From Fibrobacterota bacterium (GTDB taxonomy: Bacteria; Fibrobacterota; Chitinivibrionia; Chitinivibrionales; Chitinispirillaceae): 59,401 nucleotides of DNA. The position numbers and the translations under genes are program-made. The stretch lies in assembly GCA_023459055.1 (NCBI GenBank), contig JAEWVR010000028.1, positions 1-59,401 of the forward strand. The letters are read 5' to 3'. Under the pieces are notes generated by a model that made no database searches, was not told where the DNA came from, and worked only from the letters and a program-made list of their open reading frames with translations. Shown here one piece after another: positions 44,057 to 52,741 of the stretch (position 1 is its first letter; every line of letters starts with the position of its first letter).

Positions 44057-45130
44057 ATGAAAAGCGAACGGCTTGATCAGGCTAAGAAACTTTTTCAGCG
44101 CCTGCAATGTACTCATTTGTTACTATCAGATCCTGCAGACATTACCTATCTGTCAGGCTTTACATCATCAAATGCTGCGCTGCTTATATCAAAGCGGCGC
44201 AATCTGATCCTTACCGATTTCAGGTATAAAACTGCTGTTGATCTGTTTTGCAGAGAGCGTTCCGCATGGAAATATACTATTCTCAGGGAACGCATGTATG
44301 ATGCACTTGATGAGTTTATTCCCGAAGAGAGTGTTGTCGCATATCAGTCTGATTATTTGACTGTTGATAACTTTAACAGTCTGAAACGCTCTTTAAAAAA
44401 GAGAAAACTTGTCTCCGCAGGTTCATCAATCAGCTCCCTTTACATAAAAAAAACCGCTGATGAACTAGACAAAATGGCAAAAGCAGCGGCAATTGGTGAT
44501 CAGGCACTCGGAAAGCTGCTTGATTCCGTAAAACCGGGTATAACGGAAATTGAACTGGCTCGAAAACTCGAATTGCATTGCAGTGAGCTTGGTTCCTCGA
44601 AACCATCATTTGACACCATAGTTCTTTTTGGGGCACGTGCCGCACTCCCGCATGGTCATCCTCAAAATATTCCCCTTAAAAAAGGTGACTGGATTCTTAT
44701 TGATTTCGGGTGTACCGTTGATGGATTCTGCAGCGATATCACCAGGACATTTGTCTTCGGTAAAGCATCTGCACGCCAGCGGGAAATCTACTCAATTGTT
44801 AAAGACGCCCAGACTGCCGGCCGAAATGCGGCCCGCGCAGGCATGACGACATGCGAACTTGATACAACAGCAAGAAAAATAATCGAAGCTCATGGGTATG
44901 GTCCTCATTTCGGCCATGCGCTTGGCCACGGTGTAGGATTACGGATACATGAGCGGCCACGGGTGAGCAGCCAGACAAATGAAATCCTTACAGAACAGAG
45001 CGTCGTTACTATTGAACCGGGTATCTACATTGACGGTTTTGGTGGCGTCCGTATCGAAGACATGGTTGTTATTGACAAAAAAGGTGCAACTGAACTTACA
45101 CATTTTAAGCGGGACTTGATTGAATTATGA
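44057..45130 (+). CDS. pepP: Xaa-Pro aminopeptidase, M24 family
   Basis: The 357-residue protein has a creatinase-like N-terminal domain (about 1-130, HLLLSDPADITYLSGFTSSNAALL) and a pita-bread catalytic domain. Metal ligands are visible: Asp in DWILIDFGCTVDG, Asp in FCSDITRTF, His in FGHALGHGVGL, Glu in VVTIEPGIY and Glu in GVRIEDMVV. It removes N-terminal residues before proline. AAGG precedes the ATG, 7 bases after the scaffold stop, and the gene overlaps pilT by 4 bases (ATGA), so these three genes are probably cotranscribed. The pepP symbol is by family; specificity is not proven. Confidence 0.88.
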   Translation: MKSERLDQAKKLFQRLQCTHLLLSDPADITYLSGFTSSNAALLISKRRNLILTDFRYKTAVDLFCRERSAWKYTILRERMYDALDEFIPEESVVAYQSDYLTVDNFNSLKRSLKKRKLVSAGSSISSLYIKKTADELDKMAKAAAIGDQALGKLLDSVKPGITEIELARKLELHCSELGSSKPSFDTIVLFGARAALPHGHPQNIPLKKGDWILIDFGCTVDGFCSDITRTFVFGKASARQREIYSIVKDAQTAGRNAARAGMTTCELDTTARKIIEAHGYGPHFGHALGHGVGLRIHERPRVSSQTNEILTEQSVVTIEPGIYIDGFGGVRIEDMVVIDKKGATELTHFKRDLIEL

Positions 45131-46224
45131 TACAGATTCAGACACTGCTGAAACTAATGGTTGAAAAAGGGGCATCAGATCTGCATATCAGGGCAGGTGT
45201 TCCACCGGTGCTTCGCATTAATGATGATCTTTTCAGACTTCAAACGGAACCTTTAACAACCGAAGATACTGAGAGCATTGTCAAATCGCTCATGAACACA
45301 GAGCAGTACAATGTATTCTCAATTGCACAGGAATATGACTTTGCAGTTGGAATCAAGGGGGCCGGCCGCTTTCGCATTAACGCATTTCGTCAACGTGGAA
45401 CTGCATCAATGGCAATTCGTCATATTAAAACGCAGGTACCCGATTTTAATGAGCTCGGGCTCCCGGATGTCATTCTGGATATTTCAATGCATAAACGGGG
45501 TCTTATACTTGTTACCGGAACAACAGGAAGCGGCAAGACTACGCTTCTCGCATCTATGATTGAGCATATCAACAAAAATGCTTCTGCAAATATTGTCACC
45601 ATTGAAGATCCGATTGAATTTCTCTACAAAGATAAAAAAAGTATTATCGCCCAACGGGAAATCGGTCAGGACACCAAGAACTTCGCACAGGCTTTACGTG
45701 CCAGCTTTCGTCAGGACCCTGATATCATTCTCCTTGGAGAGATACGAGACCGTGAAACAATGGAAACAGCAATGAGTGCGGCTGATACAGGCCATCTGGT
45801 AATGAGCACGCTTCACACAATGAATGCGGTTGAAACAATATCACGTATTATCTCCTTTTTCCCGCCACATGAACATGACCAGATTCGTCTTGTTCTGTCA
45901 AATGTCCTTGTAGCGGTCATTTCGCTTCGTCTGTTACCTAAAAAAGATGGTAATGGTCGCGTTCCGGCAAGTGAAATCCTTATCAATAATGCAAATATTT
46001 CTGAACTTATCATGCAACCCGAAAAACAATATCTTATTCATCAGGCAATTTCCGAAGGAAACAATCAATACGGGTCGCAATCGTTTGACCAGTCATTGTT
46101 ACGGCTGTACCAGGAAGATTATATTTCACTTCAGATCGCAAAGCAGTACGCAAGCAACCCGGATGATTTTGATCTCGCAGTACGGGGTGTCAGTGGAACA
46201 TCTGACCGCAAATGGATGACCTGA
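45127..46224 (+). CDS. pilT: Twitching motility retraction ATPase PilT
   Basis: The 365-residue hexameric ATPase drives type IV pilus retraction at the cytoplasmic face. It begins IQTLLKLMVEKGASDLHIRAGVPP, the PilT N-terminal signature. Walker A is GTTGSGKT at residues 131-138; the Asp box is IVTIEDPIEFL; Walker B is DPDIILLGEIRDRETM; the His box is GHLVMSTLHTMNAVETI. The C-terminal ASEILINNANISELI pattern separates PilT/PilU from PilB. The length is typical. No other pilus genes are in the window; its neighbours are a peptidase and the acidic TPR scaffold. Confidence 0.95.
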   Translation: MIQIQTLLKLMVEKGASDLHIRAGVPPVLRINDDLFRLQTEPLTTEDTESIVKSLMNTEQYNVFSIAQEYDFAVGIKGAGRFRINAFRQRGTASMAIRHIKTQVPDFNELGLPDVILDISMHKRGLILVTGTTGSGKTTLLASMIEHINKNASANIVTIEDPIEFLYKDKKSIIAQREIGQDTKNFAQALRASFRQDPDIILLGEIRDRETMETAMSAADTGHLVMSTLHTMNAVETISRIISFFPPHEHDQIRLVLSNVLVAVISLRLLPKKDGNGRVPASEILINNANISELIMQPEKQYLIHQAISEGNNQYGSQSFDQSLLRLYQEDYISLQIAKQYASNPDDFDLAVRGVSGTSDRKWMT

Positions 46225-46320
46225 TCGATCCATACCAGGCTTATTGAACCTGAGCACTAAACATTTCGATATATATAATGTATAGCAATTCGAAAAAATC
46301 GAAATCCGGCCTACATATTT

Positions 46321-46350
46321 TTGCCTCAATTACAATTAAAAATGTATATT
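46321..46350 (+). promoter_or_regulatory. Possible promoter for the ferredoxin gene
   Basis: TTGCCT (46321-46326), an 18-base spacer and TATATT (46345-46350) lie 116 bases before the ferredoxin ATG. The leader between contains GAGGG and CCCTC words that could pair (46386 region with 46433 region), but no known riboswitch core is recognisable. Confidence 0.4.
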
Positions 46351-46466
46351 TCCTTTGCTGCTGAGAGGCCACATTCGGATAACTTGAGGGATATTCGATC
46401 AGCATATAAAGTGTGGTAGTTGAAACAGTATGACCCTCATCTGTACCCGAAACCAAGGAGGTAATA

Positions 46467-46634
46467 ATGGCTCACAAAATTACAGATGCATGTCTTGGAT
46501 GCGGAACATGCGTTCCGGAATGCCCGGTAGAAGCGATCAGTGAAGGTGATCCAATCTATGTTATCGATGCATCAAAGTGCACAGATTGCGGCGCATGCGC
46601 AGCCGTTTGTCCAGCAGAAGCAATTGTTGGCTAA
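46467..46634 (+). CDS. 2[4Fe-4S] ferredoxin
   Basis: The gene is only 55 codons, beginning at ATG 46467 with a perfect AAGGAGG 6 bases upstream. It encodes two CxxCxxCxxxCP motifs: CLGCGTCVPECP near residues 9-20 and CTDCGACAAVCP near residues 38-49. Each cluster takes three cysteines from its own motif and one from the other. This is a low-potential clostridial-type electron carrier. It has its own possible promoter and a strong terminator, so it is a single-gene unit. The length matches the family. Confidence 0.95.
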   Translation: MAHKITDACLGCGTCVPECPVEAISEGDPIYVIDASKCTDCGACAAVCPAEAIVG

Positions 46635-46660
46635 GACATAGACATCTGAATGTTTCTTTT

Positions 46661-46696
46661 TGGCATTCTGATTCAATTCAGAATGCCATTTTTTTT
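46661..46696 (+). terminator. Rho-independent terminator after the ferredoxin gene
   Basis: A perfect 11-bp stem, TGGCATTCTGA (46661-46671) with TCAGAATGCCA (46678-46688), has a 6-base loop and is followed by eight T. This is a textbook terminator. Confidence 0.95.
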
Positions 46697-46700
46697 AAGA

Positions 46701-46795
46701 TAGTAACGGGTGACACGTGACGTGTGACGAGTAAGAAACCTTTCAGGTTTCAGGAATTAATACTTGTAACTCGTTACATGTCGCTCGTCACTTCT
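46701..46795. repeat. E5: stuttering-arm inverted repeat before lpdA
   Basis: The left arm (46701-46735) is made of GTGACACGTGACGTGTGACGAG-type words and the right arm (46762-46795) of their complements (GTAACTCGTTACATGTCGC). The spacer holds a small hairpin (CCTTTCAGGTTTCAGG region). It lies between the ferredoxin terminator and the lpdA ribosome site and ends 14 bases before the ATG. Confidence 0.8.
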
Positions 46796-46809
46796 TATGA
46801 AAGGATACT

Positions 46810-48201
46810 ATGAACACATATGATTATGACGTTGCCGTAATCGGGGCCGGCCCCGGCGGATATGTTGCAGCAATCAGGGCATCACAGCTTGGAAAAAAAG
46901 TAGTTGTGATTGAAAAAGACAAAGTCGGCGGGGTTTGTCTCAACATCGGTTGTATCCCGTCAAAGTCGCTTATTCATCATGCGGATCTTTTCCGCAGTGT
47001 TTCAGCGCTTGAAATGATGGGCCTGTCGGTTGACAAAAAGGGTTTTGATTACCACCGTGTATTTCAGGCATCAAGGAAAACTGCCGAATCCCTGTCAAAG
47101 GGTGTAGCCTACCTGCTCAAAAAAAATCAGGTAACAGTCATATATGGTACCGCGAAATTTGTTTCACCTGTTGAGTTATCTATCGACAATGACAAACACA
47201 TTACTGCGAAGTCAATTATTTGTGCAACCGGTTCACGGCCACGGGAGATACCCGGATTTACCTTTGATGAATCCGTTGTGCTGTCATCAACGGGCGCACT
47301 TATGCAGCAGACACTTCCGAAATCGATGCTTATTCTGGGAGCCGGGGCAATTGGTGTCGAGTTTGCGCATATCATGAACTCATTTGGTGTTGAAGTACAC
47401 CTCGTCGAAATGATGGACCGGATATTACCGCTTGAGGACCATGAGTCATCAGAGTTTCTGCGCAAATCATTTGTCAAACGCGGCATTAAAATTTATCTGT
47501 CAACAAAGGCGATCTCACTCAGTAAACTCGCATCCGGTGCAGAAGTCACCCTTGAAAACAGCGAACAGGGTCAGTTTACCTGTACCGTTGACAGAGTACT
47601 CTCTGTTGTCGGCCGTACACCAAATACCGATGCTATCGGACTCGAAGAAATCGGCGTTACACTGGATAACGGTTATGTCGTTACCGGCGATTACTGCGAG
47701 ACGAATATCAATGGCGTTTACGCAATTGGTGATATTGTAAAGACACCGCTCCTTGCACATGTTGCATCAAAAGAGGGTGAAATAGCTGCAGAACATATTG
47801 CGCAAATTGATACACATCCGAGAATCAATACGCAGCTTATTCCCGGTTGTGTATATTGCGAACCTCAGATTGCAAGCGTTGGATTGACAGAATCACAATG
47901 TAAACAAAAGGGATATGCTTACAAGGCAGCCTCTTTTCCGTACAAGGCAGTCGGCAAAGCAGTTGCAGTCAATAAATATGAGGGTTTTATCAAGATTATC
48001 TACAGTGAAGACTCACACCAGATTCTCGGGGCACATATCACAGGTGCCGATGCAACCGAGCTCATACATCAGTTGACACTTGCAAAAGCAAACAACATTC
48101 TCCCTGCAGATATCGCAACCATGATCCATGCACACCCGACACTTTCTGAGGGTATCATGGAAGCAGCCCGCCTCGTTGAGGGCTGGGCGATTCATGTGTA
48201 A
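46810..48201 (+). CDS. lpdA: Dihydrolipoyl dehydrogenase
   Basis: The 463-residue FAD-dependent E3 subunit reoxidises dihydrolipoyl groups of 2-oxoacid dehydrogenases or the glycine cleavage system. It contains the FAD fold VAVIGAGPGGYVAAIRA, redox disulfide GGVCLNIGCIPSK (Cys44/Cys49 region), NAD fold LILGAGAIGVEFA, the FAD motif GVYAIGDIV and the catalytic His-Glu in HAHPTLSEGIMEA. GAAAGGA precedes the ATG. No E1 or E2 genes are adjacent, so which complex it serves cannot be told. The downstream repeat begins 6 bases after its stop. Confidence 0.95.
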   Translation: MNTYDYDVAVIGAGPGGYVAAIRASQLGKKVVVIEKDKVGGVCLNIGCIPSKSLIHHADLFRSVSALEMMGLSVDKKGFDYHRVFQASRKTAESLSKGVAYLLKKNQVTVIYGTAKFVSPVELSIDNDKHITAKSIICATGSRPREIPGFTFDESVVLSSTGALMQQTLPKSMLILGAGAIGVEFAHIMNSFGVEVHLVEMMDRILPLEDHESSEFLRKSFVKRGIKIYLSTKAISLSKLASGAEVTLENSEQGQFTCTVDRVLSVVGRTPNTDAIGLEEIGVTLDNGYVVTGDYCETNINGVYAIGDIVKTPLLAHVASKEGEIAAEHIAQIDTHPRINTQLIPGCVYCEPQIASVGLTESQCKQKGYAYKAASFPYKAVGKAVAVNKYEGFIKIIYSEDSHQILGAHITGADATELIHQLTLAKANNILPADIATMIHAHPTLSEGIMEAARLVEGWAIHV

Positions 48202-48207
48202 AGACAG

Positions 48208-48446
48208 CCTCACCCCCCCGGCTAATATCGTTAATTTAAGATTGACACGTAAGACTCGCCCCCTAAATCCCCCGCAGGGGGACTTGAAGAAATAGGCCAA
48301 ACAAGCTATTCAGCTCTCAAAGTCCCCCTGCGGGGGATTTAGGGGGCGAGCAACCGGCACAACTGCAACATAAGTTAACGATATTACCGGCCCCCTCTGG
48401 TCCTTCGACCACTTCGATGCGTCGTCCGCAAGCGGTAGAGGGGGAG
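48208..48446. repeat. F2: composite C-rich repeat with nested TAATATCGTTAA element
   Basis: The outer F-family repeat begins CCTCACCCCCCCGGC and ends TAGAGGGGGAG. It is interrupted at 48223-48386 by a 164-base element whose ends are inverted (TAATATCGTTAA and TTAACGATATTA) and which contains a long palindrome (GCCCCCTAAATCCCCCGCAG with its complement). CCGGC occurs on both sides of the insert, consistent with a 5-base target duplication. A second copy of the composite lies at 53211-53478. Confidence 0.85.
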
Positions 48447-48571
48447 CTGGACAATTGAAAAAATTGAGTAAAATGTATTTTATTGTCACTATTCAAATGT
48501 TCTGGAGATACTTTTCACTATCCAATTCAGTGTGGTTTGCAGATTATTACGAAAATGGGCTGTAGGCCCTT

Positions 48572-48687
48572 TAATTATTGTAGGAAAAATGTGCCACAAA
48601 ATCCCTTTATTCCCTGTAGGGGAATCATTATAATATTTCCCCTACAAGGAAAGGAGTATGCCCTATAAATTTTTACTACAATAATTA
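48572..48687. repeat. Palindromic MITE-like element
   Basis: The ends are inverted: TAATTATTGTAGGAAAAAT (48572 on) pairs with ATTTTTACTACAATAATTA (ending 48687), with one mismatch. Inside is a second hairpin (CCTGTAGGGGAA with TTCCCCTACA). The element of 116 bases has no coding capacity and sits in the gap between the convergent lpdA and uvrC genes. Confidence 0.75.
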
Positions 48688-48778
48688 ATGCTCTACAAGC
48701 ATTAAATTAATTACAATAAGATAACATCAAAAATACAGATTCCTTACAATGCCGGAGTTATGTATGGGTAAAGACCAG

Positions 48779-48860
48779 ATTAAGGGGGGCGCTTCCAGCG
48801 GGGGATTTCTTTGTTTTCCTCCCCCTCTACCGCTTGCGGAGAGGGGGCCGGGGGGTGAGG
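48779..48860. repeat. F3: C-rich repeat at the end of uvrC
   Basis: The first half (48779-48807) repeats the AAGGGGGGCGCTTCCAGCGG segment also found in F1. The second half (48819-48860) is the canonical 42-base F unit in reverse orientation, from CTCCCCCTCTACC to GGGGTGAGG. The unit encodes the last ten residues and the stop codon of UvrC on the minus strand. Confidence 0.85.
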
Positions 48861-50680
48861 CCCAATTTCCGGATCTCCTCAACTATACGTTCCGTTTTAT
48901 CAATGCTGGTTTTTAAAACAACCCTGATCTCCTCAACAGAAGCAGCCTTAATTCTCTGCAGCGAACCAAAATGAATCAACAGCTCTTCAGCACGCTTTTT
49001 TCCGATACCATCAATCGTTTCAAGTGCTGATGCCTTAAATTGTTTACCCCGTATCTTGCGGTGAAAGGTCACAGAATACCGGTGTACTTCATCCCGAATA
49101 CGTTCCACAAGCTTTCGTGCAGGATGCGTTTGAGGCAGCCGTACGGGCTCTTCACAGCATGGTGAATAGAGTATCTCCTCTTTTTTGGCGAGGGATGCAA
49201 TAAGCGGGGGATGCTCAAAAAGTGTCAGTGCTTCACGGGCGGCATTAAGCTGCCCCGGTCCACCATCAATAAGCAGCAGATCAGGAAACGGTTCGTGTTC
49301 ATCCCGCAGGCGCCGGAGTCGTCGCGTTACCACCTCCATCATCATTGCAAAATCATTCTGGCCCTCAGTGTATTTCATTTTAAAGTGACGATACGCAGAC
49401 TTATTTGGCAGACCATCTTTAAACTGTACCATTCCTGCGACTGCAAATGATTCGCCAAGGTTGGATATATCGAACGCTTCTATTGTTGATGGCAGTACCG
49501 GTAACTGTAATACTTTTTGTAAATCAGCAACATCCTCTGATGCATCGGGGGGGTTACGTTGAAGCATGTAGAGATTCGCATTTTTTTCGGCCATTTGCAC
49601 AAGATTTTTTTTTAGTCCCTTTTGAGGAACGAGCAGTTCAACCTTCCTCTGAAAATTCTGTTCAAGCCAATCCTTTAGTAAGACAGCATTAAAATCCGAT
49701 GTCTCAGGAAGCAGAATTTCCTTCGGCGGATCGGAATCTATTGATGAATAATACTGAAGGAAAATATGATCATGATTCGATTCTGTAAAGTCCCATGTCT
49801 GACGTTTAAAAAGAAAGTGACGTGTTGATATCAGGAGCCCATCCACAAAGTGCATCAGACACAGGCAGATGTTTCTGTCTCCACTTGCAATCCCGAATAC
49901 ATCACAATCAAGATCTGTCAGTTTCAAATCAACCTGTTGCAGCTTTGATGCCTCACGGATAAGACGTATCTGGTCGCGGTATTCTGCTGCCTTTTCAAAT
50001 TTATACTCTGACGCAGCCTGCTGCATTAAGGACTCGAGCTCAGTAATAAGGTCTGTACGTTTGCCACTTAGAAAACGTAAAAGATTAACAACATTTGCCC
50101 GGTACTCCTCTTTTGTTATTTTATCAGCACACGCTCCGGAACAGATTTTCATATTGTAGTTTATGCATGGCCGGATCGGCTTTGCAAGGGGTAATTGACG
50201 ATTACAGTCACGCAGTCTGAAAATTGATTTCGCATACATAACCAGACGTCTCATTGCGCGGACATCGGTATACGGACCAAAAAAACGTGCATCATCTTTG
50301 TCAAGACGCCGGACTATCAGAAGACGCGGAAACGGCTCATACAATGTTACTTTCAGATACGGGAAATGTTTATCATCTCGTAAGTCAATGTTATACTTCG
50401 GCTTATGCGTTCGTATCAGATTCGCTTCAAGGATCAGTGCTTCTGTCTCATTGTTGGTTGCTATCCACTCAATATGATCAAGCTTCTGAAGCATGATCGG
50501 TATCTGTGCCCGGTTATCATGAGAATCAAGAAAATATGATTTTACTCTGCTGCGCAGATTGATCGCCTTACCGATATAAATAGGGGTACCACGATTGTCT
50601 TTCATTATATAGACACCCGGATTTTCCGGAAACGTTTTTACTGTTTCAATGATTGACTCAATGGTATTTTGTCCATTCAT
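48827..50680 (-). CDS. uvrC: Excinuclease ABC subunit C
   Basis: The 617-residue nuclease makes both incisions in nucleotide excision repair with UvrA and UvrB. It contains an N-terminal GIY-YIG domain (GVYIMKDNRGTPIYIGKAINLRSRV), a Cys-containing linker (CINYNMKICSGACADKI), a UVR helix pair (about 200-240, LMQQAASEYKFEKAAEYRDQI), an RNase H-like domain (AFDISNLG, FPDLLLIDGGPGQLNAA, RDEVHRYSVTFHR) and a terminal helix-hairpin-helix (LETIDGIGKKRAEELL). The last residues, LTPRPPLRKR and the stop TAG, are encoded by the F3 repeat, so the native C-terminus has been replaced or extended. The ATG at 50680 has AGGAAC upstream. Confidence 0.95.
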   Translation of the reverse strand: MNGQNTIESIIETVKTFPENPGVYIMKDNRGTPIYIGKAINLRSRVKSYFLDSHDNRAQIPIMLQKLDHIEWIATNNETEALILEANLIRTHKPKYNIDLRDDKHFPYLKVTLYEPFPRLLIVRRLDKDDARFFGPYTDVRAMRRLVMYAKSIFRLRDCNRQLPLAKPIRPCINYNMKICSGACADKITKEEYRANVVNLLRFLSGKRTDLITELESLMQQAASEYKFEKAAEYRDQIRLIREASKLQQVDLKLTDLDCDVFGIASGDRNICLCLMHFVDGLLISTRHFLFKRQTWDFTESNHDHIFLQYYSSIDSDPPKEILLPETSDFNAVLLKDWLEQNFQRKVELLVPQKGLKKNLVQMAEKNANLYMLQRNPPDASEDVADLQKVLQLPVLPSTIEAFDISNLGESFAVAGMVQFKDGLPNKSAYRHFKMKYTEGQNDFAMMMEVVTRRLRRLRDEHEPFPDLLLIDGGPGQLNAAREALTLFEHPPLIASLAKKEEILYSPCCEEPVRLPQTHPARKLVERIRDEVHRYSVTFHRKIRGKQFKASALETIDGIGKKRAEELLIHFGSLQRIKAASVEEIRVVLKTSIDKTERIVEEIRKLGLTPRPPLRKR

Positions 50681-50734
50681 GATTGTTCCTTTATACGATC
50701 AATGTTGTATGACATACGTTCCCCGGATACCCAT

Positions 50735-50761
50735 AAAAAAAGACGCATACGGTGCGTCTTT
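50735..50761 (-). terminator. Terminator after the minus-strand lipoprotein gene
   Basis: A 9-bp stem (50739-50747 with 50753-50761, AAAGACGCA/TGCGTCTTT) has a 5-base loop and, read on the minus strand, runs into a stretch of T (50735-50741). It lies 74 bases past the lipoprotein stop and ahead of uvrC, separating their transcripts. Confidence 0.8.
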
Positions 50762-50834
50762 ATTCTGAACATTATCAACAATTCCCGGCGGAAGGAACAG
50801 GTTGCGACCTGTCCCTTTCGTATATAATATGTCG

Positions 50835-51725
50835 TTATTTTGATTTTTTGAAATTCTCTTTGAAATACTCATAGGGAATGTACTTGTCTTTTCCATGGTT
50901 TGTGATTGTTGAATCGTAGGGTAAACCTGGCTTTTCGATCCATTTTTTTGTTTTTGAATCAAGGTGGGTAAATATTTGACGTGTGCATTTTTCACGTGTA
51001 ACAAAAAGGCATATTGTATCACCTTTAAGATCAAATGTTCCCGTTGACAGAAACTCCCAGTCCTCTTTCATAAAGGGTGTTGATTGACCTTTACGTGATT
51101 CAGACCCCTGAAAAGCTCCATCACTCTTGAACGTATACACGGTCGTTTCAGTGTAGTTTTGACTTGTTTCAGGATCAACGACTTTATGAACGTCTCTCCA
51201 CGAACCAGTAAGCAGGGGCTTTATCTTTGATGCCTTCTGCTGATCTTTCATAATTGCCGGAAGCATTGCAAGTGCATCGTTAACTTTAACTTGTGCATCA
51301 ACAATAAGATCACCCTTTACAAGCGAATCAATTATTGCCCCGATACTGTCAGCAACAATTAATTGCATTCCGGTAAGCTTTGTTTTCTCGGTATTAAACG
51401 AAGTTATTGAATTGAGTACATTTGCCTTATTTGCTGCAATAAAATCACTATACCATTTTTCAGCCTTTTCAATGCCGATTATTATTGAATCGGCATATTT
51501 TGCAGCATCATTCGATTTGTAAAGTTTTTTTGCAGTGGTATAATTTGCGATATAGAGTTTCGTATCAACGATTATTGAATCCGGAACCCCTTTGGCAGTA
51601 AGTGCTTTAATGCGGTTTTCAACATCGGTGAGTTTCTTTTTATTCATTCCACCACATTGCAGATTAAATGCAAGAAGTGCACTAAGGGATACTGCACTCA
51701 GAGCTTTGAAGGTCAACCGTTTCAT
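50835..51725 (-). CDS. Lipoprotein with coiled region, unknown function
   Basis: The protein has 296 residues. The ATG at 51725 is chosen because CAGGAG lies 8 bases upstream and the signal peptide begins there (MKRLTFKALSAVSLSALLAFNLQC); 23 upstream codons are discarded. The probable lipobox FNLQC again has Gln before Cys. Residues about 30-155 are helical and charged (DVENRIKALTAKGVPDSIIVD, YADSIIIGIEKAEKWYSDFIAANKA). About 170-296 form a beta-rich domain with a lipocalin-like look (LLTGSWRDVHKV, YTFKSDGAFQGSES, GTFDLKGDTICLFV). I do not recognise the family. It has its own terminator and lies between uvrC and a 1-kb gene-free region. Confidence 0.75.
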   Translation of the reverse strand: MKRLTFKALSAVSLSALLAFNLQCGGMNKKKLTDVENRIKALTAKGVPDSIIVDTKLYIANYTTAKKLYKSNDAAKYADSIIIGIEKAEKWYSDFIAANKANVLNSITSFNTEKTKLTGMQLIVADSIGAIIDSLVKGDLIVDAQVKVNDALAMLPAIMKDQQKASKIKPLLTGSWRDVHKVVDPETSQNYTETTVYTFKSDGAFQGSESRKGQSTPFMKEDWEFLSTGTFDLKGDTICLFVTREKCTRQIFTHLDSKTKKWIEKPGLPYDSTITNHGKDKYIPYEYFKENFKKSK

Positions 51726-52741
51726 TAGGAACTCCTGTATAATGTTAATTGAAAACCGGTACTTCTTAAAGGAATTGCCGGAAAATGTAAACAAGCCTGG
51801 AAAGTCAACAGGTAAAAAAAGACATCAACCACCTGTTAAATATATATTGTGAAAATATAATGCAAAATTCTCAGGGAATCTTTTTATTCTATCGTTTCAA
51901 GTAGATTTGTCATCATTTTATTATCTGCAAGCAATTGATTAATATACCTCTGTGTAACAATAACCAGCCGACCCTGAAATTACACCCCCAGGTTTACGTT
52001 TCAGATTTAACTTTGTTAAGAGATCTGTTTACCCTGAAAAACAATCGGTTTTGAACAAAGTATTCACCCAATTGACACATCGTAATCACTTTTCACTGCC
52101 AGGAAAATACCCCTCCCTTATTCCAAACAATTGACACCTTTTTATCAACAGGACGATAAAACCGGCTGGCACTGATCATTTTTAGCGATACACCTCTTAT
52201 CGCTTTCCCATTTGACAAAGACTGTGTTATCCGGAATGAATCCTGATTCAGGCATTTTGAATCCGATTTTGTAAGAATTTATTAGTTTTTTACTGATTTT
52301 TTGTTAAATATTAAATAAGATATTTGGTTTACCGAAATACATATATTAATTTATTAACATGATGTATGAAGTAATGGAAGTAAAAGCTTCACGGCAAAAA
52401 GAGACTAAGCAGACTTTTATATAAATGTAAATACTTTTAAACGGTTGAATATACACAAGGGGAGTATGGCATTTAGGGTTGGATTGCAAGTGTGTATTTC
52501 GTTATTTATCAAGCGATTGATATTGGTCAATTGCCCATAAAAAAAACTACTGTTTACATAGCAGTAAATAAAACTGATAAATTACAATATTTTTGTTGAT
52601 TTATTTATTGCCATTTATATAAATGGATGATATAATAGATGTATACTAAGCGAGAGTAATTGAGGAATTCAGAATTAATTAATATACAACAACAACAACA
52701 ATCGCGATGTTGCATTTTATTCTCTTAGAAAGGAGAAGATA
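51726..52741. other. 1-kb gene-free, AT-rich region
   Basis: No ORF of credible length, tRNA or repeat family is visible. The right end holds the promoter, palindrome and leader of the double-HTH gene. A 24-codon frame at 52466-52540 has GGGGAG too close to its ATG to be convincing. An untranslated RNA cannot be ruled out from sequence alone. Confidence 0.4.
52608..52636 (+). promoter_or_regulatory. Sigma70-type promoter with palindromic operator in its spacer
   Basis: TTGCCA (52608-52613), a 17-base spacer and a perfect TATAAT (52631-52636). The perfect 16-base palindrome CCATTTATATAAATGG occupies 52611-52626, exactly between and partly over the -35 hexamer, the position of a repressor operator. 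A leader of about 100 bases containing CAACAACAACAACA follows. Confidence 0.75.

Noticed and set aside
46370..46466. CTGAGAGGCC and AACTTGAGGG in the ferredoxin leader, reminiscent of a TPP riboswitch
   Set aside because: The conserved ACCTGATC and closing GGGA elements are missing and the gene is not linked to thiamine.
50699..51034. 111-codon minus-strand frame over the lipoprotein end and terminator
   Set aside because: It reads through a clear terminator hairpin and overlaps a better-supported gene.
52466..52540. 24-codon frame with GGGGAG just before its ATG
   Set aside because: The purine run is only one or two bases from the ATG and the peptide has no recognisable feature.
51726..52600. 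Possible tRNA or structured RNA in the 1-kb gap
   Set aside because: No cloverleaf, CCA end or conserved TPsiC-like box could be found by eye; an unknown RNA cannot be excluded without expression data.
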